NCBI GenBank assembly: GCA_902762805.1
Contig: CACWPQ010000003.1
Location: 1 to 64,000, forward strand
Direction of reading: 5' to 3'
DNA from: an uncultured Bacteroidota bacterium
GTDB taxonomy: Bacteria > Bacteroidota > Bacteroidia > Bacteroidales > P3
DNA length: 64,000 nucleotides
The stretch's first letter is position 1. Every line of letters starts with the position of its first letter. This document shows, piece by piece, positions 31,447-40,518 of the stretch. The notes beneath the pieces were generated by a model that worked only from the letters and a program-made list of their open reading frames with translations, was not told the origin of the DNA and made no database searches. The translations under genes were made by a program, and so were the position numbers.

Positions 31447-32748
31447 CTATTCGTCGATGATGGTGAGGCGTTTGTTGTTCTTCATGAGGGGGATCTCGTC
31501 GACCAGTTCCACGTTGACGGGCACCCGCAGGCGCTCGTGCCAAAAGTCGACGATGTAGCGCTCTATCTCGCTGGTGTACTGTTCGTTGACCACGAGGCGG
31601 AAGGTGATGGAGCCGTTTTTGCGCTTGACGACTTGGTAGGCGGTGACGGAGCGGCGCGTCGGGCGGTCGTCCTCTTGGAAGAAGCCGACGAAGTTGTGGA
31701 CCATGTAGCGCTCGCCGCCGGCGACGATAAGCGTTTCGCACTCGCGACCCAAGATGCGCTGTATCACTCCATTGCGTACCTCGACAAGGTCCTGCGTGTC
31801 GTAGCGCAGGAAGGGTGTGGCGAGGTTCCAGAGGTCGGTGCTGACCACGCGGCCGATGCCGTCGCTGACGGGGGCGCCGTGGTCGTCGAGCACCTCGAGG
31901 ATGCCGTAGGGGCGTGTGACGTGGTAGCCGTCGTGGGCGGGCGTCTCGTAGGTGTTGGGGGTGCCCTCGCAGCTGTAGGAGTCGATGACGTCGCATCCGA
32001 AAGCGCGCTCGATTTCAGCGCGGTAGGCGTTTGGGAGGATGGAGCCGGTGGTCATCACATGGCGTGGGGAGAAGCTGTAGCCGGGGTGGTTGTTGCGGTA
32101 CTGCGCCAGGAGGTAGAGCGGCATGGGATAGGAGCGGATGAACGTGGGGCGGGTGCGCTCGATTTGGTCGAGGATGGCGGCCAGCGTCTCGTCGCCCATC
32201 GAGTAGAAAGGCACATAGATGCAGCGGTTTACGCGGTCCTGCAGCGTCTTCAGCCGTCCGTGGCGTGCGCCGTTGGCAATCTTCATGTAGGGGTCGCCGA
32301 GGCGGTAGCCGGCCTGGTACCAGGTGCGGAGCTTGGCGGCCATGTTGACCGAGTAGGCTTCCTTGCTGATATAGAAGGAGAAAGGTTCGCCCGTGGAGCC
32401 GCTGGAGCGGGCGGACATGCGCTTGGCGGCGGGGTAGTGCCCGGCGGTGAAGCGGTCGACGCCTTCGCGACGCATGGTGGCCTTGTCGACGATGGGCAGG
32501 CGGCACAGGTCGGCGAGGGTGCGTATGTCGCTGGGAGCAAGGTGGTTGTCGAGGAACCATTCGCGGTAGAACGGCACGTCGGACGCTACGTGTGCGATGA
32601 GCATGCGCAGACGCTGCTCTTGATAATCAGTGAGTTCTTGCTCGCTGACTTTTTCCAGTTTGGCCAGTTGGCGCAGGTGGCGATGCACATGTTCGCCTTT
32701 GGCCAAGTCGCTCAGCGGCAGGATGATATGTTCATGAATGAAGCCCAT
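31447..32748 (-). CDS. CapK-like / phenylacetate-CoA ligase family protein
   Basis: A 433-residue adenylate-forming enzyme. ARSSGSTGEPFSFYIS (residues about 112-127) is the phosphate-binding loop, YSCEGTPNTYETP the adenine site region, and TDLWNLATPFLRYDTQD the ATP-binding loop. CapK-type members occur in capsule loci and may activate an acyl group for transfer to the polymer, perhaps to the acyltransferase coded next. It overlaps the upstream GT4 gene by 17 bp. Confidence 0.82.
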   Translation of the reverse strand: MGFIHEHIILPLSDLAKGEHVHRHLRQLAKLEKVSEQELTDYQEQRLRMLIAHVASDVPFYREWFLDNHLAPSDIRTLADLCRLPIVDKATMRREGVDRFTAGHYPAAKRMSARSSGSTGEPFSFYISKEAYSVNMAAKLRTWYQAGYRLGDPYMKIANGARHGRLKTLQDRVNRCIYVPFYSMGDETLAAILDQIERTRPTFIRSYPMPLYLLAQYRNNHPGYSFSPRHVMTTGSILPNAYRAEIERAFGCDVIDSYSCEGTPNTYETPAHDGYHVTRPYGILEVLDDHGAPVSDGIGRVVSTDLWNLATPFLRYDTQDLVEVRNGVIQRILGRECETLIVAGGERYMVHNFVGFFQEDDRPTRRSVTAYQVVKRKNGSITFRLVVNEQYTSEIERYIVDFWHERLRVPVNVELVDEIPLMKNNKRLTIIDE

Positions 32749-33742
32749 AAGCCTTGTAGATTTTCTCCCTTATGTTTTCCCACCGGTAGGCGTCTACCGC
32801 CAGGCGTGCATGCTTGATGAGAGCGTTGCTATAGATTTGGTTTTCAATGGCGAACAGCATTTTTTCGGCGAGGTCGTCGCTGTTGTCGCTCTCGAAGAGC
32901 AGTCCGGAGCGGTTGTCCTCGATGATGAAGGGCACGCCGCCGACGCGGCTGGAGATGACGAGCAGTCCGGCGTTCATGGCTTCGAGGAGCGAGACGGGCA
33001 TGTTGTCCACCTTGGGCGAGGAGAGCAGGATGTCGGCGCGGTCCAGCTGGCGGTAGATTTCGCTGTTGTCGACGCGGCCAGTGAAGGTTACGTTCTTCAA
33101 TCCCATAGAATCAGATAGTTGCATCAATTTCTGATTCAGTGAACCGTCGCCCACCAGGGTGAGTGTCGCTTCGGGTCTGAATTGTTGCAACTTGCTGAAA
33201 GCATGCAGTATGCAGGGGATGTTGTAGAGCTCTTCGTGCGCGCGCGTACATATAAAATTAGGCTTCAGTTCGGAGCGCTCGCGGAAGAGGGAAGTGTCTA
33301 GTTCTATGATGTTTGGGATGATGACATGGGGCAGTTGGAAGCGCTTGAACACTTGTGCGAGGAAGCCGGAGAGGACGATGTTTTGGTCGGTGCGTGTGAG
33401 TAAATGGCGCACCAGCTTGGGGTGCCGCTCGAAGAAGTTTTCGCCGCCGCCGCCGTGGTAGGTGAGGACGATGCGCTTGCGCAGGCGTCGACCCACGGTC
33501 ACGCCCACCACTGCCGGCAGGAAGCCCCAGTCGGAGCAGCAGTGGATGTGGAAGATGTCGTAGCGCTTGCCCATGCGGCGCAGTTTGAGGGGCAGCGTAA
33601 GTCGCTTGAGGAGAGAGGTTTTAGTGCTGAAGATGTCAGCCGTGTGCCCTTCTTCGCGCAGCTTGCGCTGCAGGATTTCCACCTGGCCGGAGATGCCGCC
33701 CACGCCGGGGCGGTAGTTGTTGATTAAGAGAATCTTGCTCAT
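32732..33742 (-). CDS. Glycosyltransferase family 4 protein
   Basis: A 336-residue retaining GT-B enzyme: NNYRPGVGGISGQVEIL at the N-terminus, LVGDGSLNQKLMQL in the nucleotide-binding half, and LSSPKVDNMPVSLLEAMNAG (variant of the E-x7-E motif). Donor and acceptor unknown. Confidence 0.9.
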   Translation of the reverse strand: MSKILLINNYRPGVGGISGQVEILQRKLREEGHTADIFSTKTSLLKRLTLPLKLRRMGKRYDIFHIHCCSDWGFLPAVVGVTVGRRLRKRIVLTYHGGGGENFFERHPKLVRHLLTRTDQNIVLSGFLAQVFKRFQLPHVIIPNIIELDTSLFRERSELKPNFICTRAHEELYNIPCILHAFSKLQQFRPEATLTLVGDGSLNQKLMQLSDSMGLKNVTFTGRVDNSEIYRQLDRADILLSSPKVDNMPVSLLEAMNAGLLVISSRVGGVPFIIEDNRSGLLFESDNSDDLAEKMLFAIENQIYSNALIKHARLAVDAYRWENIREKIYKAYGLHS

Positions 33743-33745
33743 GTT

Positions 33746-35149
33746 TTACAGCATGCCGCGCGTGCCTAGTTTGAAGAATGCCCAGCCGACGGCCATGGCG
33801 GGTACGACGTAGTACCAAATCCTGACGAACTTCATGTTTTTGGCATTGAGCTGTGTGATGCCATAGGCCGCAATGATGACGATAACCGGCAGACCTGGTA
33901 GCAGAAATCGTTCTGAATTGTTGTAGCCACTTGTTGCAATAATTCCGAGGTAGGCTATTCCAAAGGCACCTATGAGTGAGAAATCGCGCCATTTTTTTGT
34001 TACAAAGATGGCGGAGAATAGCCCTATCAGGACGAAGCATCCAAGGAAGTTACGTACAAAATTGCCGCCGCTAACCACCATTTGGTTTTCTTGCTCAAAG
34101 ATGTGAATCATCGTGGGGAACGGCAACACGAAAATCATGGGCGCCATGACGGTGCCGGTGGCGTATTTGGCCCACTCAATACCGCGCGACACCTGCATGT
34201 CGCGTTTCTGCTGCTGGTTGTTTTCGCGGTCTTCCCATGTTTGTTCCACTTCGGTCATGATGATACCGCCGGCCAGGGTGGTGATGGCTAGGGCCGCATA
34301 GCCGATGAGCATCCATCGTCGGGCTTTGCCGATGACTTTTGAGTTGGTGAATACCAGCGCAGAGGCAATGGCGAAAATAGCGGCTCCACCAAGCACGGTG
34401 CGGAACGTAAACATGATGGCTATTAGTACGATAACCAGTGCAATATTCGGTATTAAATGTTTCTTGTTGCGTATTACGTAGTCGGTGCGTTCGAGGAATG
34501 CTATGATAATGAATATCATAACCGCCTCCTTCATGTGCAGGCCACAATAGTAGATCAGGTTTGGAAACAGACATGCGAAGATAGCGGCCATGCGCCCGCC
34601 TTCTTGTCCTATATTGCGCTTTGCGAGATTGTAGAGCAAAACCACACCGAAAGCACTTAATACGCTGTTTACCAGGCGTGGTAGATAGATGCTATTGCCT
34701 GTGAGTTTCGCTATGAGGGCTAGATAAAATAAGTAGCCAGAATCGGAAACACCGCCAACATCAACAAATGATACTTGCCATAAATCAGAGAGCGACAGGG
34801 CGCTACGATCGAGACTGACCCAGTAGTACATCATGGCATCGCGTGCCAGGAACTCAAAGGGCACGCCTGTTTTGGCAATGTAAAAATGATAACTGAATGT
34901 AAGCCATGCTACACGCAGTATTAGTGCCAAGAGAAACAGTCTAAAAATGAATTTTTTATCAGGAAGATTCAGCCATTCCTTTGTAAATTTGTTTGCCAAA
35001 GTGAAAAATCCCACCACCCACATGATGCCGATGAGTATGAATTCCCACGGCATAGCGTGTTTGAAATAGATGAGCGTCACCGCCGCCAACGAGCCGAGGT
35101 AGAGGTAGATGCCTTTGTCAGATATTTGTTTGGGAAGATATGGGATCAT
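33746..35149 (-). CDS. Polytopic membrane protein, GT-C type glycosyltransferase or polymerase
   Basis: A 467-residue protein with about 11-12 hydrophobic helices. A periplasmic loop after the second helix block (EFLARDAMMYYWVSLDRS) and the pattern of YYCGLHMKEAVMIF resemble family-39/83-like lipid-sugar-dependent transferases. It could also be the Wzy polymerase, since no other candidate for polymerisation is in the window. The DNA is more A/T-rich than its neighbours, suggesting a different origin. Confidence 0.6.
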   Translation of the reverse strand: MIPYLPKQISDKGIYLYLGSLAAVTLIYFKHAMPWEFILIGIMWVVGFFTLANKFTKEWLNLPDKKFIFRLFLLALILRVAWLTFSYHFYIAKTGVPFEFLARDAMMYYWVSLDRSALSLSDLWQVSFVDVGGVSDSGYLFYLALIAKLTGNSIYLPRLVNSVLSAFGVVLLYNLAKRNIGQEGGRMAAIFACLFPNLIYYCGLHMKEAVMIFIIIAFLERTDYVIRNKKHLIPNIALVIVLIAIMFTFRTVLGGAAIFAIASALVFTNSKVIGKARRWMLIGYAALAITTLAGGIIMTEVEQTWEDRENNQQQKRDMQVSRGIEWAKYATGTVMAPMIFVLPFPTMIHIFEQENQMVVSGGNFVRNFLGCFVLIGLFSAIFVTKKWRDFSLIGAFGIAYLGIIATSGYNNSERFLLPGLPVIVIIAAYGITQLNAKNMKFVRIWYYVVPAMAVGWAFFKLGTRGML

Positions 35150-35151
35150 GA

Positions 35152-35895
35152 TTAACGGAATAGGAGTTTGATTTGCAGGGTGATATATTGCCGCAGATTA
35201 GGCAGTGTGTATATCGGACCGTATTTTTCAATCGTCGTGGGTTGATAGTCGGGCTGGCTGACTTTCTGAAGGGCCTCGTGCATCATGCCCGTGCTTTCGC
35301 TTAACGCCCTGCTGCACAGCGTATCCTGCCGGTCGCCTTTCTTGATGGGGATGTTTTTCTCCACGATGGGAGTGCCTTTGTCGATGCCGGCGGCCAGGCG
35401 CTGCACGGTGACGCCCATCTCGCGCTCGCCGTTGTAGAGCTCCCAAAAGCCGACAGGCTGGCCGCGGTATTTGCGCATGTTGCCGTGGTGGTAGGAGAGG
35501 ATGCCGCAGGGGGCGAGCGAAAGCAGCGGCTCTTTCACGATGCCGAAGCCGCCAAGCATGACGATAGTTTCGGGGTGTAACTCGCTCAGGCTCTGTGCGC
35601 TTCCATCTGCGTATGGTGCTTGGGTCTCTATGCAGTTGATGCCTTTGGCGGTGAGGAATTCTTTGGCACTGACCGAAGGGCGCTGCTTGGCGAAGCGACT
35701 TTTCACCAGCATTACGAGCATATATCCGCCACGGCCGCGCTTGAGGTTCTTCAGGAAGCGCTTCTTGGCCGACGGTTTGGGACGGCAGTCGATGAGTGCA
35801 GCGACGACTTCCATCCTGCTGTCATTCAGTATCGGTGCCAGCACTTGTTGCTGGAATTCATCCAGCGAGGTTCCACACATTAGGGCAATCTTCAT
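35152..35895 (-). CDS. Formyltransferase family protein
   Basis: A 247-residue protein of the methionyl-tRNA formyltransferase-like fold. LSYHHGNMRKYRGQPVGFW corresponds to the HGxLPxYRGxxP block, with GVTVQRLAAGIDKGTPIVE after it; the catalytic Asn/His/Asp set is partly visible (HHGN, D of GIDKG). In polysaccharide loci such enzymes N-formylate amino sugars (e.g. at C4) using formyl-tetrahydrofolate, matching the aminotransferase at 56197. Confidence 0.75.
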   Translation of the reverse strand: MKIALMCGTSLDEFQQQVLAPILNDSRMEVVAALIDCRPKPSAKKRFLKNLKRGRGGYMLVMLVKSRFAKQRPSVSAKEFLTAKGINCIETQAPYADGSAQSLSELHPETIVMLGGFGIVKEPLLSLAPCGILSYHHGNMRKYRGQPVGFWELYNGEREMGVTVQRLAAGIDKGTPIVEKNIPIKKGDRQDTLCSRALSESTGMMHEALQKVSQPDYQPTTIEKYGPIYTLPNLRQYITLQIKLLFR

Positions 35896-36773
35896 TGTCG
35901 GGCAGGTTTCAGGCCGTAGGGCGGCTTGTGTAACTTGTGTTTAATCAGCGCGTAAAGTCCGCAGGCCTTCACCATCAGCTCTTCGGTGGTGTGGGCATCG
36001 TTGACCGAGAATCGTTTCAGTCGGAAGAGGTCGCTGCGGAGGCTGTTGTAGCCGGAGTCGACGGTGACACCGCAGGTGTAGCCGGCCTCTTTGGCCAACT
36101 GTATGTCGCGCTCCGAGTAGTCGCCGTTAGGGTAGGATAGGGTGTTGATTTTCAGATTGTATCGTTGTTCAAGTTGCAGTTTTGAGTCGGCTATTTCGTG
36201 GCGGGCAGTCGCGGTGTCGCACTGCGGCAGGATGGGGTGGAAGCAGGTGTGCGACTGGAAGTCCACCGATGCCTGCATTTCTTTTATCTCGTTGTCTGTC
36301 AGTGCTTGGCGGTCGGCGAACTCTTTCTCCTGTTCGAACCCGTAGGCTTCGAGTTTTTGCAGTCGCTCGCTGTTCGCTATGCGCTTCAAGGCCTCCACCT
36401 GCGGTTTCATCTCCTCGCTGTGCCGGAACCAGAAATGGCGCTGTGTACCAACTATTTCTGAGCATAGGAAGATGGTTATCGGCACGTTCAGCTTCTTCAG
36501 TGCTGGCAGCATTGCATAGTTGCTGGCATGGCCATCGTCGAAGGTGATTACCAGCGCTTTGCGTGGCAGTTTGGTGCCTTGCCGAACCGCTTTCAGGTAG
36601 TCTTGCAGACCAATGATGTTGTAGTGGCGTTTGAGGTAGGCGAAATTGCGTTCGGCATCAGCGGCGCCCATATCGTGGAAGAGCAAGAAGGTCACTTTAC
36701 CGCGCTGCACGGTCTCGCGCCAAAGCCATGCTGCACCGCTGTATCTCAATGCTTTATATATGATATTGCTCAT
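35892..36773 (-). CDS. Polysaccharide deacetylase family protein
   Basis: A 293-residue NodB-fold protein: LLFHDMG, LVITFDDGHASNY (motif 1), FQSHTCFHPIL (His-x4-His metal site, motif 2) and LSYPNGDYSERD (motif 3), so the metal ligands are intact, unlike the protein at 29073. No signal peptide: it would act in the cytoplasm on lipid-linked precursors. It overlaps both neighbours by 4 bp. Confidence 0.88.
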   Translation of the reverse strand: MSNIIYKALRYSGAAWLWRETVQRGKVTFLLFHDMGAADAERNFAYLKRHYNIIGLQDYLKAVRQGTKLPRKALVITFDDGHASNYAMLPALKKLNVPITIFLCSEIVGTQRHFWFRHSEEMKPQVEALKRIANSERLQKLEAYGFEQEKEFADRQALTDNEIKEMQASVDFQSHTCFHPILPQCDTATARHEIADSKLQLEQRYNLKINTLSYPNGDYSERDIQLAKEAGYTCGVTVDSGYNSLRSDLFRLKRFSVNDAHTTEELMVKACGLYALIKHKLHKPPYGLKPARQ

Positions 36774-37486
36774 CCCAGCAGTTTTCTTTTAATCTTGATG
36801 ATGCGGGTCATATTGGCTGGCCCTACCATGCGGGAGAATTTGTGAATCAGTCCGTTGCGGTTCACCCACGAGCCCATGCCCAGATGGTCGCTGTAGGTGT
36901 TCTCGGTACGGATGTATTCGCCCGTGGTGTGGCGCGGACTGAAATAGTCGACGGGGAAGACGTGCAAGTCCTTGTAATCCTGTTCTTTGCCATTCTGCAC
37001 AAATCCGTTTTCGCGCATGCGGGTGGTCATGTAGAGCACGTTGGTGGTGTGGTCCTGGCTGCCGTCGGGCAGGATGAAATGGCGGTCTTTGTAGTAGGCG
37101 AGTTGCTCTTTAACCCACTCTGTTCCAGGCTCCGAGGCCATCACGCAGGTGGCCACCAGCACCCGTTTGCAGCCTTCGAATCCGGCAAAGGCGTGATGGT
37201 GCAGCAGCGGCTCGAACGAGCGGAACACCTCCACATCGGTATCCAGGTAGAGTCCACCATCGTCGTGCAGCGCTTTGAGCCGCGCCACATCGCTCACAAA
37301 GGCGTATTTTCCAGCCTTGTAGGCTTCGGAGCAGTAGGCGTTGCAGTGCACGTCGAAGTTGTCCTCGTTCCACAGTTTGTATTCCCAGTCGGGCATGTAT
37401 TTGCGCCATGTCGCCATGCAGTCCTTGGCCGCCTGCGGCATCTCGCCATGTCCAAACCAGCAGTAGTGTATCTTTTTGGGTATCAT
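36770..37486 (-). CDS. Glycosyltransferase family 32 (OCH1-like) protein
   Basis: A 238-residue GT-A enzyme. It starts MIPKKIHYCWFGHGEMP, then YMPDWEYKLWNEDNFD, and has the DXD site in LHDDGGLYLDTDVEVF (residues about 92-107). This short form is common in capsule loci and transfers galactose, glucose or mannose-type residues. Confidence 0.9.
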   Translation of the reverse strand: MIPKKIHYCWFGHGEMPQAAKDCMATWRKYMPDWEYKLWNEDNFDVHCNAYCSEAYKAGKYAFVSDVARLKALHDDGGLYLDTDVEVFRSFEPLLHHHAFAGFEGCKRVLVATCVMASEPGTEWVKEQLAYYKDRHFILPDGSQDHTTNVLYMTTRMRENGFVQNGKEQDYKDLHVFPVDYFSPRHTTGEYIRTENTYSDHLGMGSWVNRNGLIHKFSRMVGPANMTRIIKIKRKLLG

Positions 37487-38484
37487 TTATTTCGTATAAA
37501 TTTCACTGCATCGCAATATCCACTCGCAAGTGACCCGATTACGGGCCATTTCCGAGGTGTGATATTGGTCAATAGGTTGTAAACGAAATAGTTTGTCATA
37601 AAGTATATGCCGCCAGCCAAAGTCTTGAGATTTTTTTTGTTGCCCCAGATATGCCGGTGCCAGAAGATGATGCGGTTGCGTGCCATGGCGTAGATGCGTA
37701 TGCGCCTGGCTTCCACGGGGTTGTTGGCCTGTCGGCCGGCGGCGGCGTCGAGGTGCAGGTAGCCGGTGTCCTGCGCGTAGGCGATGCGGCCACCTTGCAG
37801 GTAGAGCTTATAGTAGAAAACACCGTCGTCGAAGGAGGCGTATTTGGTAATGCGCCCTTGCTCCAGCCAGAGTTCATCCTCCATCCGCACACGTTTGGCA
37901 GTCTCGTTTTTGATGAAGAAGCACTGGAACGAGCCTGTCGAGCAAAGACCCTGTTCGTCGCGCAGGTAGGTGCGGTGGCCGGCCGTGGTGGTGGTTACAT
38001 CGAAGTATTCCGACCGCCGGTTGGTGTAGAAGGCTTGGCCGGTGAATGCGCTGCGGAAGTTGCGTATTTTGCTCTTAAATTGCTGTTTTATAGATGATTT
38101 TTGAGGTTTGGAGGGGGCGATTTCATGGCTGGTGGGTGTCTGCCAGCCGCGGCAGAAGGACAGCACGCAGTCCAGCTGTCTGGCTTGCAGCGTGTTGTGC
38201 AGCTTCTCGGCGAAGTCGGCCGGGAAGTCGAGGTCGTCGTCCACCACCAGCAGGTAGTCGCCTTTGGCCTCGCTGATGCCAACCACACGCTGGGTTACCA
38301 TGCCCTTTTCCGACCGCACAATGCGCTCGGTTCCAAGTTGATGGTCCAGTTCATAGCCATGCGGTATCACCACCAGCACCTCTTCGGGCTGCACTGTCTG
38401 GCGGCCGATGGCGTCGAGCATGCGGCGGTATTTCTCGCCGGTGTTGCCAAGTGTCCGAATTACAATAGAATAGCTGAATGTCAC
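37483..38484 (-). CDS. Glycosyltransferase family 2 protein
   Basis: A 333-residue GT-A enzyme: SIVIRTLGNTGEKYRRML at the start and YLLVVDDDLDFPADF as the metal site. The C-terminal third is basic and aromatic, perhaps lying on the membrane. The start overlaps the upstream gene by 4 bp. Confidence 0.88.
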   Translation of the reverse strand: MTFSYSIVIRTLGNTGEKYRRMLDAIGRQTVQPEEVLVVIPHGYELDHQLGTERIVRSEKGMVTQRVVGISEAKGDYLLVVDDDLDFPADFAEKLHNTLQARQLDCVLSFCRGWQTPTSHEIAPSKPQKSSIKQQFKSKIRNFRSAFTGQAFYTNRRSEYFDVTTTTAGHRTYLRDEQGLCSTGSFQCFFIKNETAKRVRMEDELWLEQGRITKYASFDDGVFYYKLYLQGGRIAYAQDTGYLHLDAAAGRQANNPVEARRIRIYAMARNRIIFWHRHIWGNKKNLKTLAGGIYFMTNYFVYNLLTNITPRKWPVIGSLASGYCDAVKFIRNK

Positions 38485-39422
38485 TTCAGTCGCTGTTTGA
38501 TTTTCGACCCGTAGGTCAGTAGTTTATATCTCGCTGTGAGCAGCCATGCCGGCAGGCGGAACAGGCGACGCATCCGCTCGGGCTGCCGGCTCCAATCCAC
38601 CTTGGCCAGCACTTCCCGCGCCTGCTTCCTGTAGCGGCGGTCCACAATGTAGAATTGCATGTTGTAGACCCGCAGGTTATCGATAAGTTGCTTGTAGTCA
38701 GCGTTTTCATTCTCTTCTAGTTCAAGGTCGTCCAGGTTCCACAGCATGTGGTCCTGTGGCCGGTGCACGCGGTGGGTGCCACGCCAGGCGACGTCCACGT
38801 CCTGATTGTAGTTGCTCAACGCTTTCCGTGTCATCACCACCTTGTGTTTCAGTGCGGTATGAATCCATAGGATGAAGTCTTCGCCCAGTTTCACCCCGGG
38901 TTTGAAGCCTCCGGTCTCCTCGAACACATGCTTCGGCATGCACACCGCTCCGGTCCAGAGCGGCATGCACAACGTGCTGGCGTACAGGCGGCAGTAGTTC
39001 ACTTCCCCCTCCTCAAATCCCTCCTCGAACCCTATGGTCGACGGCCGTTTTTGGCCGTTTTTCACAAACCAGTAGTTCGTGCCGTAGATGCCGGCGTCGG
39101 GATGGCGCCCGATGAGGCCGCTCATCTCCTCCAGGAAGGTGGGTTCCCACCAGTCGTCGGCATCCAGGAAGCACACATATTCGCCCTTGGCCATCGCCAC
39201 GCCGTTGTTGCGTGCCACGCTCACACCCGCATTCTCCTGCCGGTGCAGGCGGATGCGCGGGTCGCTGTATTTCAGCACGATGTCGCCGCCGCCGTCCTTC
39301 GACCCGTCGTCCACCACCACCAGTTCCCACTCCCCGCAGGTCTGCCCCAGCACGCTCTCCACGGCCTTGGCCACGTAGGGTGCCTTGTTGTATAGCGGCA
39401 TGATGACGGAAAATCTACTCAT
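38481..39422 (-). CDS. Glycosyltransferase family 2 protein
   Basis: A 313-residue GT-A enzyme with a textbook start (FSVIMPLYNKAPYVAKAVES), VVVDDGSKDGGGDIV, ARNNGVAMAKGEYVCFLDADDWW (given in part: VCFLDADDWW) and a C-terminal helical region. Donor and acceptor unknown. Confidence 0.92.
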   Translation of the reverse strand: MSRFSVIMPLYNKAPYVAKAVESVLGQTCGEWELVVVDDGSKDGGGDIVLKYSDPRIRLHRQENAGVSVARNNGVAMAKGEYVCFLDADDWWEPTFLEEMSGLIGRHPDAGIYGTNYWFVKNGQKRPSTIGFEEGFEEGEVNYCRLYASTLCMPLWTGAVCMPKHVFEETGGFKPGVKLGEDFILWIHTALKHKVVMTRKALSNYNQDVDVAWRGTHRVHRPQDHMLWNLDDLELEENENADYKQLIDNLRVYNMQFYIVDRRYRKQAREVLAKVDWSRQPERMRRLFRLPAWLLTARYKLLTYGSKIKQRLK

Positions 39423-39426
39423 AGCG

Positions 39427-40512
39427 CTATTCTTTCATTGAACTGCTGCTTTGCACAACGGCAAAGGTGTTTTTAAGTTTCAAAAATGGGCGCTCAAGAT
39501 AGTTGTAGGAAATCCACGCCACGACGTAGACGGCAATGGTCATTCCCATGTAGATCAGCAGTGTGCTCCAGTTTGCCGGCAGGTCCGGATTCCAGCTGCG
39601 CCATGCGTGGGCAAGTAGAAATATCATCAGCGGATGTATCACATAAATGCCGTAGGACACTTTCCCAATCGAGTCCATCACTCTGTTTTCGAGATTGATA
39701 ACGGGGTTTCCTGCCACTTGACCCATAATGGCCCCCAACGACAGCACCGCAATCACCTGCGGACGCAACGGTGCCGGCACAAACTCTGCCCACAGCACCG
39801 AAACCCCTACCGCCAATAAGCACAGCAGGCCTACCCATCGATTACCCAATATCTTCATAAACAGTGGTTGGCGGCGATAGAATAGTATTGCACCCACAGC
39901 ACCCAGCATCATGCAGTCGAACCGTGTGGCAGCAAAGAACCTATATACCAATGTGGTGCCTTGCGTCAGGTAGAGCCCGTATTTGCAAATAAGCCATAAG
40001 CCGCAGACTCCCAATGTGATATACATCAGTCTTCGCCAATTTCCCTTGGTCAGTTTCACCAGCCATGGCCAAAACAGGTAGTACTGCTCCTCGACACTGA
40101 TGCTCCAATAGTGCGCTATCGGAAGTATGCCAACCGACATGATGAATGGTATATTGGCCACAAACACAAGGTAGTACCATAGCCCTTCTTCCCGCCATGA
40201 ATCTGTTATAGTCAGTGCCAAAACCAGATAGAGAAAATAGATGGGCCAGATTCTCAGTATGCGTCGCATATAGAATTTGCCGACGCTGATCTTTCGGCTC
40301 CTTTCCTGTTCATTCAGAAGCAGATAGGTGATGAGGAATCCGCTGATGACAAAGAAAAGCGTCACCCCGTCATACACGACCGGCAAATTCCAGCCGCCGC
40401 CATTCAGTTGCCAGTCCCCAAAAATCCCCTGGAACGTATGCCCCCACAGCACCGACAGCGCCGCCAAGGCGCGCAGGCCGTTCAGTCCGGGCAGGTGGAT
40501 GCTTTTGCTCAT
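39427..40512 (-). CDS. Acyltransferase family 3 (OafA/YrhL-like) membrane protein
   Basis: A 361-residue protein with about ten membrane helices, starting LPGLNGLRALAALSVLWGHTF, which holds the conserved R and catalytic His of the family, then SISVEEQYYLFWPWLV. It O-acetylates polysaccharide using acetyl-CoA across the inner membrane. Confidence 0.92.
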   Translation of the reverse strand: MSKSIHLPGLNGLRALAALSVLWGHTFQGIFGDWQLNGGGWNLPVVYDGVTLFFVISGFLITYLLLNEQERSRKISVGKFYMRRILRIWPIYFLYLVLALTITDSWREEGLWYYLVFVANIPFIMSVGILPIAHYWSISVEEQYYLFWPWLVKLTKGNWRRLMYITLGVCGLWLICKYGLYLTQGTTLVYRFFAATRFDCMMLGAVGAILFYRRQPLFMKILGNRWVGLLCLLAVGVSVLWAEFVPAPLRPQVIAVLSLGAIMGQVAGNPVINLENRVMDSIGKVSYGIYVIHPLMIFLLAHAWRSWNPDLPANWSTLLIYMGMTIAVYVVAWISYNYLERPFLKLKNTFAVVQSSSSMKE

Positions 40513-40518
40513 CTTGGG

